Source: Anoplopoma fimbria
Taxonomy: Eukaryota; Chordata; Actinopteri; Perciformes; Anoplopomatidae
Assembly (NCBI RefSeq): GCF_027596085.1
Contig: NC_072471.1
Span: forward strand, 5,451,091-5,515,090
Direction of reading: 5' to 3'
Length of the DNA: 64,000 bases
The notes beneath the pieces were generated by a model, which did no database searches, had not been told where the DNA came from, and saw only the letters and a program-made list of their open reading frames with translations. Both the position numbers and the translations under genes were made by a program. Position 1 is the first letter of the stretch; each line of letters starts with the position of its first letter. Shown piece by piece: positions 51,832-64,000 of the stretch.

Positions 51832-53310
51832 CTGTGTATGTGCGCGTTCATCCCAACATAGATCTTTAATTACTGGGGGAGAGCTCTTCACACTAAGAGA
51901 CAAGATTACTTGACAAATAATTGCAGGTTCAGTCAAAGAGTGTCTAGCAACTGGCATCGCGTGAATGCGTCTGCTGTTCTAACTGAGAGAGGAACTTAGT
52001 TGCAGACTTGGCGTCTTATCACAGTTTTAGATAGCAGGCTGCTGTGAACTGATTAAGACATTTGCACAAGTAATGATGCACAATGGAAAAGCTAAAGTAA
52101 AGGAAATGGAAACAATAAATCATGAGCCACAGAGAGATTTCCTCAACAACTTGAAATAAACATATGATTGCAGTAGAAAATTCCTATAGTGCACTTGGAG
52201 ATCATGTGCCTCTTGAGCCAGGACAAGTGGAAAATGAAGATGTCTCAGTAATCGACTTACACAACCAGGTCCTCTATCAGGGAGGACAGGCTGTGTGAAT
52301 ATTGCTTCCTTTGGTCATCCGACCTTTCTACACCACTTTGCTTCTTGAACGGACGTTGGATTTTCCACTGGCTCAGCACATTGGCAAAGAGTTGGACGTG
52401 GAGATGGGGGGGGGCTTCCTTTTTTTGAAGAGGAAGAGGAAAAATTGTGTTGCATACTTTTGAGAAAGACTGCTGATCGGGGGTCAGTGATTAAGTGTGA
52501 GAATTTTCCAATTGCAAATTAATAAAAAGTCTTGTTGTTAACCAATTCTGTGCTTGTATTTCTTAGTTTTGGAGAATGTGTCATCTTCCTGGCCTTATTG
52601 TAAGACCTATTATTCCAGCAGGACAGTAGCTATATCAATCAGACAATCAGACACATTGTAATAACAAACCTTTCTTATCTAACACGTCATTAGCCTGCCA
52701 CGATTACTGTAATCACATTTGTCCTGAATCCACAAGAGTCCACTGGTCTATGTCTGCTGGAGGAATCATCAATTATATGATTACCATTCAGACACTCTGC
52801 TGACTGGCGAAGCAACTGGAGGCACAGACGCATGAATTACACCTATGATGCAGGTAAACATCTAAGAGAAGTTCTGAAGTGAGACCTTGTGAAGCAGGCA
52901 CACACACACAAAGACCCCCTTGTCTGGAGGAAAGCTGAGAGAGAGGAGGTGGTGGAAGGTGCGGTGGTGGTAAGGAGGGGTTCTATCGTGACTGAGCTGC
53001 TCGCCCTAGGCTTGTGCATGTTTGTGTTTCCAGCTACCCCTGGAATTTACTGCAGGCATTGGCGAGGGCAGCCACAGAGAGGTGAATGGCCTGGAGGAGA
53101 AAAGGCCAGAGTTGTTGGGAAAAGAGCAGCAGAGAGAAACAAAAAAAAAAAAAAAAAAAAAGGGAAACAGAAGTTGTAGAAAAGGAAGAGAAAGATGGAG
53201 CGAAAACACAGACAGGACAGACGAGGAGTTATTGTCAAAGAGTCAGCAAATAAGTGTGGCCTGGAAATAGAGATGGTTAAACAAAAGCTATGTGTGTGCA
53301 TAGTGTGTAA

Positions 53311-53335
53311 TTGTGTGTGTGTGTGTGTGTGTGTG
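53311..53335. repeat. (TG)n microsatellite, short
   Basis: About twelve TG units. Confidence 0.9.
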
Positions 53336-54842
53336 GGGAAAAAGACAGTGGTCTTACTCAGCCCTGAGCCAGCAGCATTGAGATTATCTGGCCAAGTTTC
53401 CACTCACAAACAATAATTCACCTCAAGTGCCCATTGAGGTTAGAATTTGTCAGGACAGTGACCCACCCAGCCCAATATAAGGGTGTGTGAGTGGAGGAGT
53501 GTATGGTTATTGTATGCCTTCACCATATAAACTTGTTTCTGTGAGGACATAGTGGAGCCGTAGAAGGGTGTTAACAGGCTTGAGGGGGAAGTGCCACTGC
53601 CTTCTAGGACATGTTTTCCATGGCCTGTTTTCCGTGGATATCTTCTGTATTTACATTTTGCTCAGCTAACAGTGGAGCTGGAAAGTGTATTTCATTCAGG
53701 CCAGTGAACATCTACATGTCATAAAATGTAGGGCATATAAATAGTCCTGATTCAATTATGGCCAAGGCACAGAAACCACCTGAGATTTCACATTTAGACT
53801 CGTGGAAAACGCTGTCATTAGAGTCCAACGGAAATGAATGTGGAAAACAAAATATAGCAGACGAAGATATCGCAGAGTCAAACACTAGCTTTGTGTTTGT
53901 TTCAGGCCTCGAAAACAAGCCGGCTGGACGCAATGAGCGCTTGATCAAAAAAAAAAAGTAACAGTTTAAGGTGTTTTTACGTGATTTGTTGATAGAAGGG
54001 ACAATTTATAAAAGAGAAAAACTGGTGTGCTCAAGTGCAGCTAGACAGAGGGGACTGGTTAGCTCTCTGCCAGAGGTGACTTTGGGCAGGCAGTAATTAA
54101 GAATCGTTCTCACTGTTTAGTTGTTCAGTTAAGCGTGGAGCCCATCAGCCCAACAAATGTGCTGCTCTCTTCCCCCAAAGTGCGAGCAGTGCCACCGGGG
54201 ACCAGGCTAAACAATTAATAGCAACTTAATTACAGTGCCAAATCTGATTTACGCTTTACCCACAGAATATGCAGAGAGCAAGAGAAGGAGCACATTAAAA
54301 CAAGCCGGCACAGAGCTTCTGCAATGTCCAAAGCAGAGTGGCATGGACTGGGCACAGATGGGGCATAGAGGCGGAGATCCAATGGGAACTCGGTGCCCTT
54401 TACACCCCATTTCTTCCCTTTCGCATGGGGGCTTTTCCCCTGGGAGGGAAAGAAGGCACGGCGAGGAAGGGAGGAAGGGAGGGTTACGGACGAAGGCCTA
54501 TGATTCTCGGTGCATTAAAACCCAAGAGCACATGTGAGCACACTCTCATGATGCACACAGACACAAAACACACACCTTGCCCTGCAGTAGGTTATGGCCT
54601 TCACCTTCCGACCATGGGGAAGAAAACAGCATATGTGTGTCTGGTTGAGCAAGTTGAATGGTTTCAAAGAGAAGTAGAATGTGATGTGAATGGAATAAGA
54701 CACAAATCAGGGGTTGGCATAAGTTTAGAAACAGATCCCAAAACAAGCATTTTTAAGCTTTTAGACAAAACATGTCATTGAACAGATGTACTCAAAGACA
54801 GAGGCGGGGATATTTAATATGCAGGCATCACCAGGCGCAGTC

Positions 54843-54845
<3 letters not shown>

Positions 54846-54877
<32 letters not shown>
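54846..54877. repeat. poly(A) tract, 32 bp
   Basis: Uninterrupted A32 on the plus strand, followed 50 bp later by a T run. Confidence 0.95.
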
Positions 54878-54878
<1 letters not shown>

Positions 54879-55055
54879 AGTCATCCTTATAGGATTAAAG
54901 GATTTCTAGAATTTCAACTGTATTTTTTTTTTTTTTTTTGGGCAAAACCAATATTATATGTTGTTCCAGATGAGATGCAAATGTGGGTAAAATCATAGCC
55001 CTGCTTAGTTACAAGTCATGTCCCCATCATCATTACCACTGGCACACCCGCGAGT

Positions 55056-55056
<1 letters not shown>

Positions 55057-55088
<32 letters not shown>
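55057..55088. repeat. (AG)n microsatellite
   Basis: About sixteen AG units. Confidence 0.95.
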
Positions 55089-55089
<1 letters not shown>

Positions 55090-55188
55090 CAGATCCAGTA
55101 TGATCCTACCATAGCAGATGGATATGTCAGATATGCCTGCTTGGGCTTATGGAGATGCTTAGTGGTAAATGTAATGACCTGTATATGA

Positions 55189-55318
<130 letters not shown>

Positions 55319-56384
55319 CATCCCCTCAATCCACTGTTCCAATTACCTTGGGCCCGTCTGGGGAAAACTTTGCTTTGCGACATTGCTGTGACAGAAATGT
55401 AGCACAGAGCCAGAGGCAGTTAGGACTTAGATTTCTCCGTCTCCTGATTGAGAGACCACAGAGATGGAACTTTTGTCAGACAGAGAGAGCGAAACATCTG
55501 TTTACTTTGCGGGTTAAAAAACGACAAATTACCAACTACTATGGATGTCAAGATGTAAGAGAACAGTTTAAAGCAATTTCTCCACACTAACGACAATGTT
55601 CCCGGTTACAGCCAACTGTGTCCATCTCTTGGAGCATCATCAGCTGCATGACTAATAATTTAATGGCTTCAGCTTTGCGGTTTGGGCGAGGATTACTCTT
55701 CTTCAAAAGAGGCCCACTCAATGGGAGCAGAAAAATCTCAGTTGTCTTATAGAGCGAACACACTGGCGCTGACCTGGTTCACTGCAATCCAGAGAGTCAG
55801 TTCGGTCTACTTCGGTTTAAAAAGAACACAAAGTGCCCTCGAATGAAATTACAGAACACACTGACAAGGTTCAACAAGGTTGTGGTTCAACTTCTCTGAG
55901 TCATAACACACGTGATGCCGAGCAGTCATTTGAAAAAAGCACTTGGTCCTTAACCATTTTCCATATGCTGTCCGTTAATTACAAACTTTCTAGGATTTAT
56001 TTAGGCGCAGATGACCTTTTTCGATGGACTGCCTGGTGAAGGTTTTTCCTTTCAGCCATCCTTTACAGAAATGTTTACTTGCTAGACTGCACCATTCTGT
56101 TTGTTTAATTGTACTCAGAAATATTGCCTCCACCTCCTCCTCCTGCTGCTGTCTCGTCCTTCAGCCTTTCCTCTTCCTCTAAAGTCACAACCTTCAGCTG
56201 CTGTCTTACAGTTAATGGAAACTTTCCTCTCTGTTAGTGTGTCATGTGAAGGGCAAGGCAGGAGTTTTCCAATGCTGTGTCTGTAGAAATGTGTGCTGCA
56301 TCAGGAGCCTGGAGAAAGGAGAGCATGTTTCTCAAAGCCCTTTTGGTGGGCTTCCTGTTTTGACCTATTGGAGGGCCAGGGTTT

Positions 56385-56504
<120 letters not shown>

Positions 56505-57334
56505 GAGGAATGATTGTGTGTATTCTGTTTGGGGAGGAGGCATCCAGGTTTGTTCTCTGAAGGCTTTTCTTCCCCCATCTTCCACCTGTGATGTAAAGAA
56601 TACGCCTCATTTCACTAATGAGCGACACAATGACACAAGTAATAACTAAAAATTTGTATCTGTGGATTGGTTCTCATTCAGTTGAAGTTGCTCTCTCCAT
56701 CATCAAACCTCTCCTTGGTATCTGTTAGATGTCGGCTGGTGCAGTCTATCCATTAGCCTCTTCTATGCAAAATTCCATTCAGATCTCCAGTATGTGAGAA
56801 ACCATAGAAACAGGCTGGCCTTTGTTTCTCGTGCTCGGGAAAGTGTCCTGTGAGCTGAACTGAGTAATACTGCTGTGGCAGATGACTGGTCCACTCACAC
56901 ATTCAGTGTCAAAGAAAAAAAAAAAAAAAAAGGGTGAAAATAACATTGATAAAAGGTGTGACATTCTCAAGGGCTGAAGATGATTTCCCATCAACTCCTC
57001 TTTCTGATAAACTCTCAGTGAAAGACTCTTTGTACCAGTCAAAATCATGAATTGTGATGTTTTGGGAGAAATGTAAGCCTGGCCTGGCCTTGTCCAAAGT
57101 CAACAAAATCTGCCAAGTAGCACCTCAAATGCAATATCTCATTTGTTTAATTTGTAAAACAATCAAAAGACTATATCTTGAACAATCCAGGATGTTTGGA
57201 GATCCAGCCAAATAACCCCCAATAAAACAATGAATTATCCATTTCTCTACTTTGGTTTTTGTGTGATTAAACAAACAAGATACGAAGTGTTCATTTGTTA
57301 GCTTTAAAGATGATGGCAGGCAGATGTTGTCCCT

Positions 57335-57478
57335 TTTGGAAGGACCAGGTTCAGCTTTCCAGGTTTCGAGTCCTTCATTAACTTGCTACATATTAACCAT
57401 ACGGACATGAGAGTGGTAGCCATCTCCTTATATGACTTACAAAGCATATTTCCCAAAATATTGAACTATTACTTTAGG
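57335..57478 (+). repeat. Dispersed teleost repeat, copy 2
   Basis: Diverged copy of the 50,815 element. It shows GGAAGGACCAGG, then GGACATGAGAGTGGTAGCCA and CATATTTCCCAAAATATTG, and ends AACTATTACTTTAGG. It lacks the AGCTA pentamer run of copy 1. Confidence 0.65.
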
Positions 57479-60379
57479 TGTCTACATGTCCCAAGTTTTG
57501 GGGGAAATATACTTTAAACTCACTTGAGTGACCATACAACAAGAAGCAGAGTTGGAGTAGTCTGCCCATAGCCTAGTTAATAAGGGCTACCCTACTTTCT
57601 GCGCCAATAGCCCAGTTACCAAAAACACTCCGGAGAGTCAGTCTCTCCATGAGAACAGAGTCCAAATAAGTAATGGCAACTCTGAGCTAACGCTGGAACT
57701 ACCCTCGCCTTTAAATAAAGAGGGAAGAGTGGGCAGAGTTGACACACAGAGCCAGAACGGGGATGGGATATATTACATGAATATTTCAGGCATCTATCTG
57801 ACAAGCTTGTCCTCAGTGACTTACAGGATCTTTCTCAAGGACACCTTGGCAGGACACATGGCTGCTAATGAGCACTGACTGTGGACAGTTGTAGAAGAGA
57901 TAAAATCTGTCAGTGAGAAGTTATGGGATATTACTGCATAATAAGACTTTTGTGGAAGTCTGGCCTCATAAATGTCTCCACAAAATAAAAGTCGTACCAA
58001 AGCCTGGCTAAATTCAATATCGTAAAAATAGAATACTTAAACAAGGTTTTGTGAATGTGAGACTCAAAGGACTTAACTATATTTAACACTTTTATTTCTT
58101 TTGATGGTATGACTGCAATATCAGACTTTTGCCTTTTTTTGTGAGAAATATTCTGCTGAATGTGATAGAGGACTTTAGCTCTCCTTTATTACCGAACGTC
58201 TAGCTCTTTTCAAGGTCTGGTTTGCAAACATTAGCCAAGACCGTTGATGTGCTCCAGGCTGGAATGAAACATGGGTTCCTCCCAGTTTATTTCCCAATGT
58301 CAAACAAGTGCCTCTTAACTGTCAAGTCCAGGGGAGCAGTGACTAAAAACATTCCCCAGAGCAGTAGCATCGAGGAATCTCCTTGCTATAAAAGGGAATT
58401 AAAGGACGGAGAGGAGTCTCTGGTGTGAGGCTGCAAGTCATCATTAATGTTATCATCCGGAACTTAATGTTCGATGTGCTGCAAGCTGGCACAGAGCCCG
58501 ATTTAGTAGATGCTAATTGCTATCATTATGGATAGACTGTTTGGTCAAGGTACAAACTGTGGTGTGCTGATGTGAAATGGAAACAATCAACTGATAGGAA
58601 CACTAAGCGAGGAACATAAATGTAAGGGGGTTGTTTTAGGAGTGGGTTTTTAATCATCACATACATTCCCTCCTTTTGTATGTCTTATCACCCTCCTGTT
58701 GAATAACTGCTCTGCGTCATTTCAATCCTCCACTTCCTTCCTCTTGTTTTTCTGTCTCACCATCCCTGCTCCCCGTTTATGTAGGTCACAGCCCGGAGCC
58801 ATGATAAAGGAGCTCCAGGGTGGTGGAGGTTTTTCTGGCAGGGGCGGCGATGGCGGTCGGTGTTAGTGGTGGAAGGAGAGAGCATCGGGAGCGTCGGTTC
58901 CGGAGCCATGTGGCATTGTACCTGCTCGTCTATAATGGATGAGGGCCAGCAATAATAAATGAGGCTGGTGAGTAACCTGAGGATGTGGCGGACATGGAGA
59001 CTTGCTTCGGCCTTAGCCTCCTTTTCCCCATCCTCCTCCTTCTCCTGTTGTCGAAACCAACGGACCTTTCTCTGAAAACACGGAACATGATGCTCACATG
59101 GACACGGACACATTGAAAACAAATTTGGTGGCACTCACATGAATCCATATTAGCACTCCAACAAACAAGCTGGCCAGGGAAACATCTATGACGGAACACT
59201 ACGATTAAGAAAGGGGAGGCGCAATATGATCTGATGTTTATGTGTTTATTATTTGTGCACTGAAATAAAAGTTGGGCAACATTAAAACCAATATCTTTAT
59301 TTTAATGTATCAAATGAAAATGTGAAAGGAGTTGCTTGTTGTGATGAATTTACAGAAGGATTATCACCCGAGTCAGCAGCTTCATAGTGAGTTTCAGTTC
59401 CTTGTTTAGCTGTCCGGGTCTGCTACTGATTTTGTTTTTCTTTCTTTCTGGCGCGACAAGCAGCTGTTTTCAGCCAAAAAAGCTCCCAAAAAAAAAAAAA
59501 AAAAAAAGAACACTATACACTACTGCTACACAGGACCAAGCAGCCGACACGCTAGTTTATCGACCAGACGATGAACTCAGTGGAACATTTAGCAGCTAAA
59601 GAGTCAACTATTTCCCTCAGGAGTTGGTAGAGACCAAAAACAGAACTAAAAGAGAGGGAATACATTCCAGATGGCAAGAAACACGAATCCACATGAAAGC
59701 TAATGTTGCTCAGTAACTGCTGGGACTGTTTGCTGAAAAGAAAAGTGACAATATGTCGTGTATTTAAGACAACCCCCCCCCCCCCCCCAAAAAAAATCTG
59801 TGGCCAAAATCAATTTTTGCAAATCTCATTACTTGCTTCTGATACTCAGTCCATGAGGAAATTAATGAGGTGGTAAAAAAATACTTCACCTTAAAATTTC
59901 TAAGAGAAAGTCTGCATAGTTTGTATGAAGTGGTTATTTACAGCAACATCAAAAATATATCCAGTATTTTTGGAGCTTTACCCATACTGCCTCACACTAT
60001 TCTTTTTTTAAAATCTGTCTCTTGTGGGTCCCAAGACTTGGAAGTGCAGTAGTAAATCTTTAAAAGGCAGTCTTCAATTTAACCAATTTACTGTTCATAA
60101 CTTATATTTGGCTGGGATGATTCAGCCTGTGATCCACCAGCTAAGTATTAACTGTCCGTGATGAGATCTTTGAGTCAGCTGGCCCCTACAAAGGGAGCTC
60201 TGTACCCAAACAGCTGCCACGGCCGCCACCAGCCCCACAATTCACTGCAGCCATTCGAAATTCAATACCACAGGGCCCATCCCACCTTACAGTAGCCATC
60301 ATTGACCGGCACTTTGACAGGGGACACTGCTGTCTGCTGAGTAGCGGGTGACAGATGGGAAACAGGGATGGCTCTGTCC

Positions 60380-60401
60380 GTGTGTGTGTGTGTGTGTGTG
60401 T
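60380..60401. repeat. (TG)n microsatellite, short
   Basis: About eleven TG units. Confidence 0.9.
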
Positions 60402-63400
60402 AGGAGGGACAGTGGGTGGGGGGAACTAGTGAACTAGTGAGGCTCACCCTCAGTCACACTGACAATGGCATGCTTAGTCACACACCTGATGGACTGTGAG
60501 AAAGAGAGCGTGCCTGTGTGTTTCAGAGGGCGATTGACTCATGGCTGCACCGAGGGTGGGCTCCCAAAAAGACAGATTGTACTGCCCTCTGCACTCTTTA
60601 TTGTTCTTCATCCCCTTCCTAGACTCCTGCAACGATGCACTCCATTTATTTAATTAGAGCCCACGCACTTCTAAGTGGCTGCCGATTGATTTTTTGCCGG
60701 TGCACAAAACTGGAGGTAATGTCATCGGTGAGGGGGGCGAGAGCAGATGAACCTTTGGGTGTGAAAGTAAAAAAGGATTTCCAACGTACTTTGTGCGATT
60801 ACATAGCAAAGCTTCGGGCTGTGGGCGTGTGGGCACAAGTCTGACAGAAAATCGATCATGCACTGGCAACATAATACCATGTGAGCATATGAATCGTGAG
60901 TCAGTCTGAGAGAGAAATAGGTGTCGGTACAGAGGGAGTGTGACTATCGGGGATAATGAGAAAGGGATGGGGAGACATTCACGGCTCAGCAGATAAAAAA
61001 GCAAACTAACAATGGGATCATTCACAAAAAAGCCTGTGATGTTCAGCAGAGAAAGCTGTGGAGGAGGATTGTGACATCTTAGGCTTGTAACTGACAAACG
61101 AGAAGATTCACCATATTAATGTTTTGTTCCAACATGAAAAGCAAATGAATGATGTGCCTCATGTGGTTTATTGTATATGAGCATTTAGCAGATGTGTGTA
61201 CAAATACTTTCCTCTGTGAATGTTACCTGTGTGGACCTGTATTTATTTGCATGTTACCTCGGCCTCAATGTACTTCAGGTTTATTAAACTCAAGTCAAAT
61301 GCATTGTGCTCCACTGTTTGCCCTATCTTGACAATAGGTTGCTGATAGGTTCATCAGCAAATATACAATTGTTGTCAGCCATGCAGGCACCTGAACTGTC
61401 CACATATATTATAAGGTGCACCTGAATACAGCTACTCTTTATTATAATTAATGGGTCTTTATTATAACAAAAATGCAGTGTGGTTTGGTAGAATTGGCAA
61501 CTTGAGTATTATTTTCTAGCACAGACAGAGAAATGTCTGATTCCCAACTCGGAAAGCTCTACTTTTACATATGATTGCAATCAAAACAGAAATTAGAACC
61601 AGTCACATAGCAGTCCTCAGTTTGCAGACTGCACCTTATAAGCCTGTGTTTCTACAGTATGACTATTATTAAGTGTTCCTTGCTTTCTGCCATGTAGGAG
61701 GACTTAAAGGCCATATGTAATTCTCTGTGCATATAGGACGCTCTTAAAATTCAAGAAAAGGTCAACAAACAGTATAAATATGAAACTGGCACTGGCAGCA
61801 ACACTATACTTAGAATCTAACAGTATGCGAAGCCTTCTCCCTGTTTGCGTGTGCCGTATACATCAACCAGATAAACTTCCCTGCAAAAACCCTGTTCAAT
61901 TTCTGCTGCGGCACTGATAATGCAAGGCCGTGAAATCACACTTCCATTTTACACCCTCGGATTGCAAAGCCAGTGTCATGTCAGAGAAATGATTTCTGTA
62001 AATCCATTCTCCAAGTCTTGACACATTGTGTGGCTGCGCCCCAAAGGACCTCTTGTGATGCCAGTCATTAGTACACTTTAACCGAGTCGCACATTCACAA
62101 CATAATACTGTTGCATAGTAGAGGAATGAAGAAACCAAAATGCATAATACACCATCTATTGACTTTTGATAGCGTATTTGAGTTAATGTGGCACCTACGT
62201 TTTACTCATTTCTGGCCTTGACTCAACAGTTTCCATAAGTGAATTACTCTTTTTTTAATTTAAAAGCAGAGCACTCTGCACATCTACCTCCTAACTCATT
62301 AAAACTGAAATCACCATGTGGTATTTTAAATGATTGCATTTATTTACACTAAGAGCTGCAACTAACCATTATTTTCATTATCTATTACTCTGCTCGTTAT
62401 TTTCTTGATTGATCAATTCATTGTTTTGTATATAAGATGCATCCAAAATGATGTCCTAAATTTGCTTGTTCTGTCCAACAGCATTTCAAAATGTAAAGCA
62501 GCAAATCCTTATATTTGAGGGCCTGAAATCAGCAGAGCCTCTGATTTGCTCAATACTACTACTACTACTACTATTGTTTCCTTTTTCAAACCCTCTACAG
62601 CAGAGTCTGGATCTGTAATTTGTGTGCAGGATGGGAATCATCAACGTGTTTGCAAATATCCATTAGCTGTCCTCAATGAACATATCGAAGACAAACTATT
62701 CCATAGGTGGTAAAGTTCTTGTTTGGCCCTGAACAGATGAAATATTTTGGTCGGAAAGACATTTGACACCTTCAGTCTGATTAAAACAGGAAGATGAAAA
62801 AATCTCCCATCAATCTGATTGGACTTGACACTGGCAAGGTCCCTCTGATTGGATGTTTAACTACTGACAGTGACTGATGAGTCATCGCAGGCGGAATAAC
62901 CCACCGGCGGCGGCAGGCTCACGCCTTGGGTCGATTTCCTTTCTCAGATAAAACACCAGCTGACTTGTGGGTAGACAGACGTGAGTGGGGCATCAGGGGT
63001 GAGAATATTTTAGTTTGAATCAAAATCTTTATTTAAACGTATTCATGGAAAATGACAGCTGTTCTCATGTTGGGAATGAGCATACTTATGCAGCACCTGC
63101 AGATATATTCACTCAGTTGAACATGCGCAGTGAAATACACAGACACCATGCTGCTTACCTCTACAGGTCATTTCATTTCAGTTGTAAGAGACAGCTTTGC
63201 TTCCCTGAGCTTAACTGCTCCCTGCACAGCCATCTCAATACAGCAGCCACCTCCCCCAACACACATGGATTTGATACATAGCAATGGAGTACAATATAAA
63301 TACCGTAGTATATGAGTATGAGTTAAAAGCATCTATTACAACCAAAAATCTTGCACTGCTGGACGCTGATAAGCATCGCTGGAGCGAATCTGTGATATTT

Positions 63401-63978
63401 GAAGTGCTTGTCTGTGAGTGCTGACATTCTGGAATGATTATGATTAGCAGAACGACAATCCATTCATTATTCTGTGTGAAATATTTGATCAGCTCTCAGC
63501 AATCTTTCACATTCATCGACACAGACTGAAAGTTTCGACAAATGAGTGAAACAGATTGCCTGTGAATTCTTGCTCGCAAGTTTTTCTGTCTTCAAAAAAG
63601 ACCAAAAGCCACGACAGCATTTCGGTAGTCGAACACACAATTACACAACCTAATGCGTGAAGCACTGCAGCTTCTGATCACATGATCTGGTCACATTAGA
63701 CACAACATCATGAGAAATGTTTTTTTATTGTTACAAATCCCTCCGGTTAATTTTCAATATCTAATGTCCCGATGTGCTGTGGCTGCATCTGGTAATCCAC
63801 AGTGATTTGATTGGTGAATATCTCAATATAGTGACCTATTTTCTAGTAAGTTAACACCGCTGGCATGCCAACATGGCTTAAGTGATCACACAAACTCGTA
63901 ACTAGATGAGTCTCTAGTGTTGCAATAATGTAATATATGCTGCAGAGCAAATGTGTGCATGATCGCTACTCCTGAGTA

Positions 63979-64000
63979 TGTGTGTGTGTGTGTGTGTGTG
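63979..64000. repeat. (TG)n microsatellite cut by the window edge
   Basis: The TG run is still continuing at the last base, so its full length is unknown. Confidence 0.9.

Noticed and set aside
54338..54781. 147-codon open frame on the plus strand
   Set aside because: No domain or signal recognised and low-complexity purine-rich stretches; most likely chance.
58757..59199. Overlapping minus-strand open frames with an AG acceptor-like TTTTCAG and a basic/acidic stretch (KEEDGEKEAKAEAS)
   Set aside because: I considered an exon of another gene, but the peptide matches nothing I know and the donor (CAG|GTTACT) is weak. It could be a conserved non-coding element; left uncalled.
60654..61097. 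147-codon minus-strand open frame
   Set aside because: Composition and lack of any recognisable motif suggest chance; no supporting splice or promoter context.

Overview
The window reads as vertebrate, most likely ray-finned (percomorph-like) fish, nuclear DNA. It contains one recognisable protein-coding gene split into many short exons with canonical GT/AG borders. It is rich in (TG)n, (GATA)n and poly(A/T) tracts, and it carries dispersed repeat sequences I recognise from teleost genomes. There are no operons, no prokaryotic signals and no mobile-element coding regions.

Layout. (1) Positions 1-11,335 are one uninterrupted AT-rich satellite array with a monomer of about 25 bp. It is still running at the left window edge and decays at its right edge. 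(2) About 11,336-15,506 is unique sequence that holds the 3' UTR and 3' flank of the gene. (3) 15,507-39,511 (minus strand) is the complete coding region of atp2b1, the plasma-membrane Ca2+-transporting P-type ATPase PMCA1. Twenty coding exons join in frame to 1,258 residues (b form, ending in the PDZ ligand ETSL). A twenty-first, alternative exon at 18,508-18,688 gives the shorter a form with a different tail. (4) 39,512-39,807 is 5' UTR with a short upstream ORF. It is followed by a long 5' intron and a candidate GC-rich, CRE-containing promoter and first exon around 48.38-49.10 kb. (5) 49.1-64 kb shows no recognisable gene, only microsatellites and dispersed repeats, and looks like upstream intergenic sequence.

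The gene is the only functional unit I can name. The satellite lies about 4 kb beyond its stop codon, on the 3' side. The most unusual things are the higher-order structure of the satellite, two long (near-)perfect palindromes inside atp2b1 introns, the lineage-specific Thr/Pro-rich insert in the PMCA1b tail, and the frame-shifting alternative exon. I found no evidence of a novel multi-gene system.
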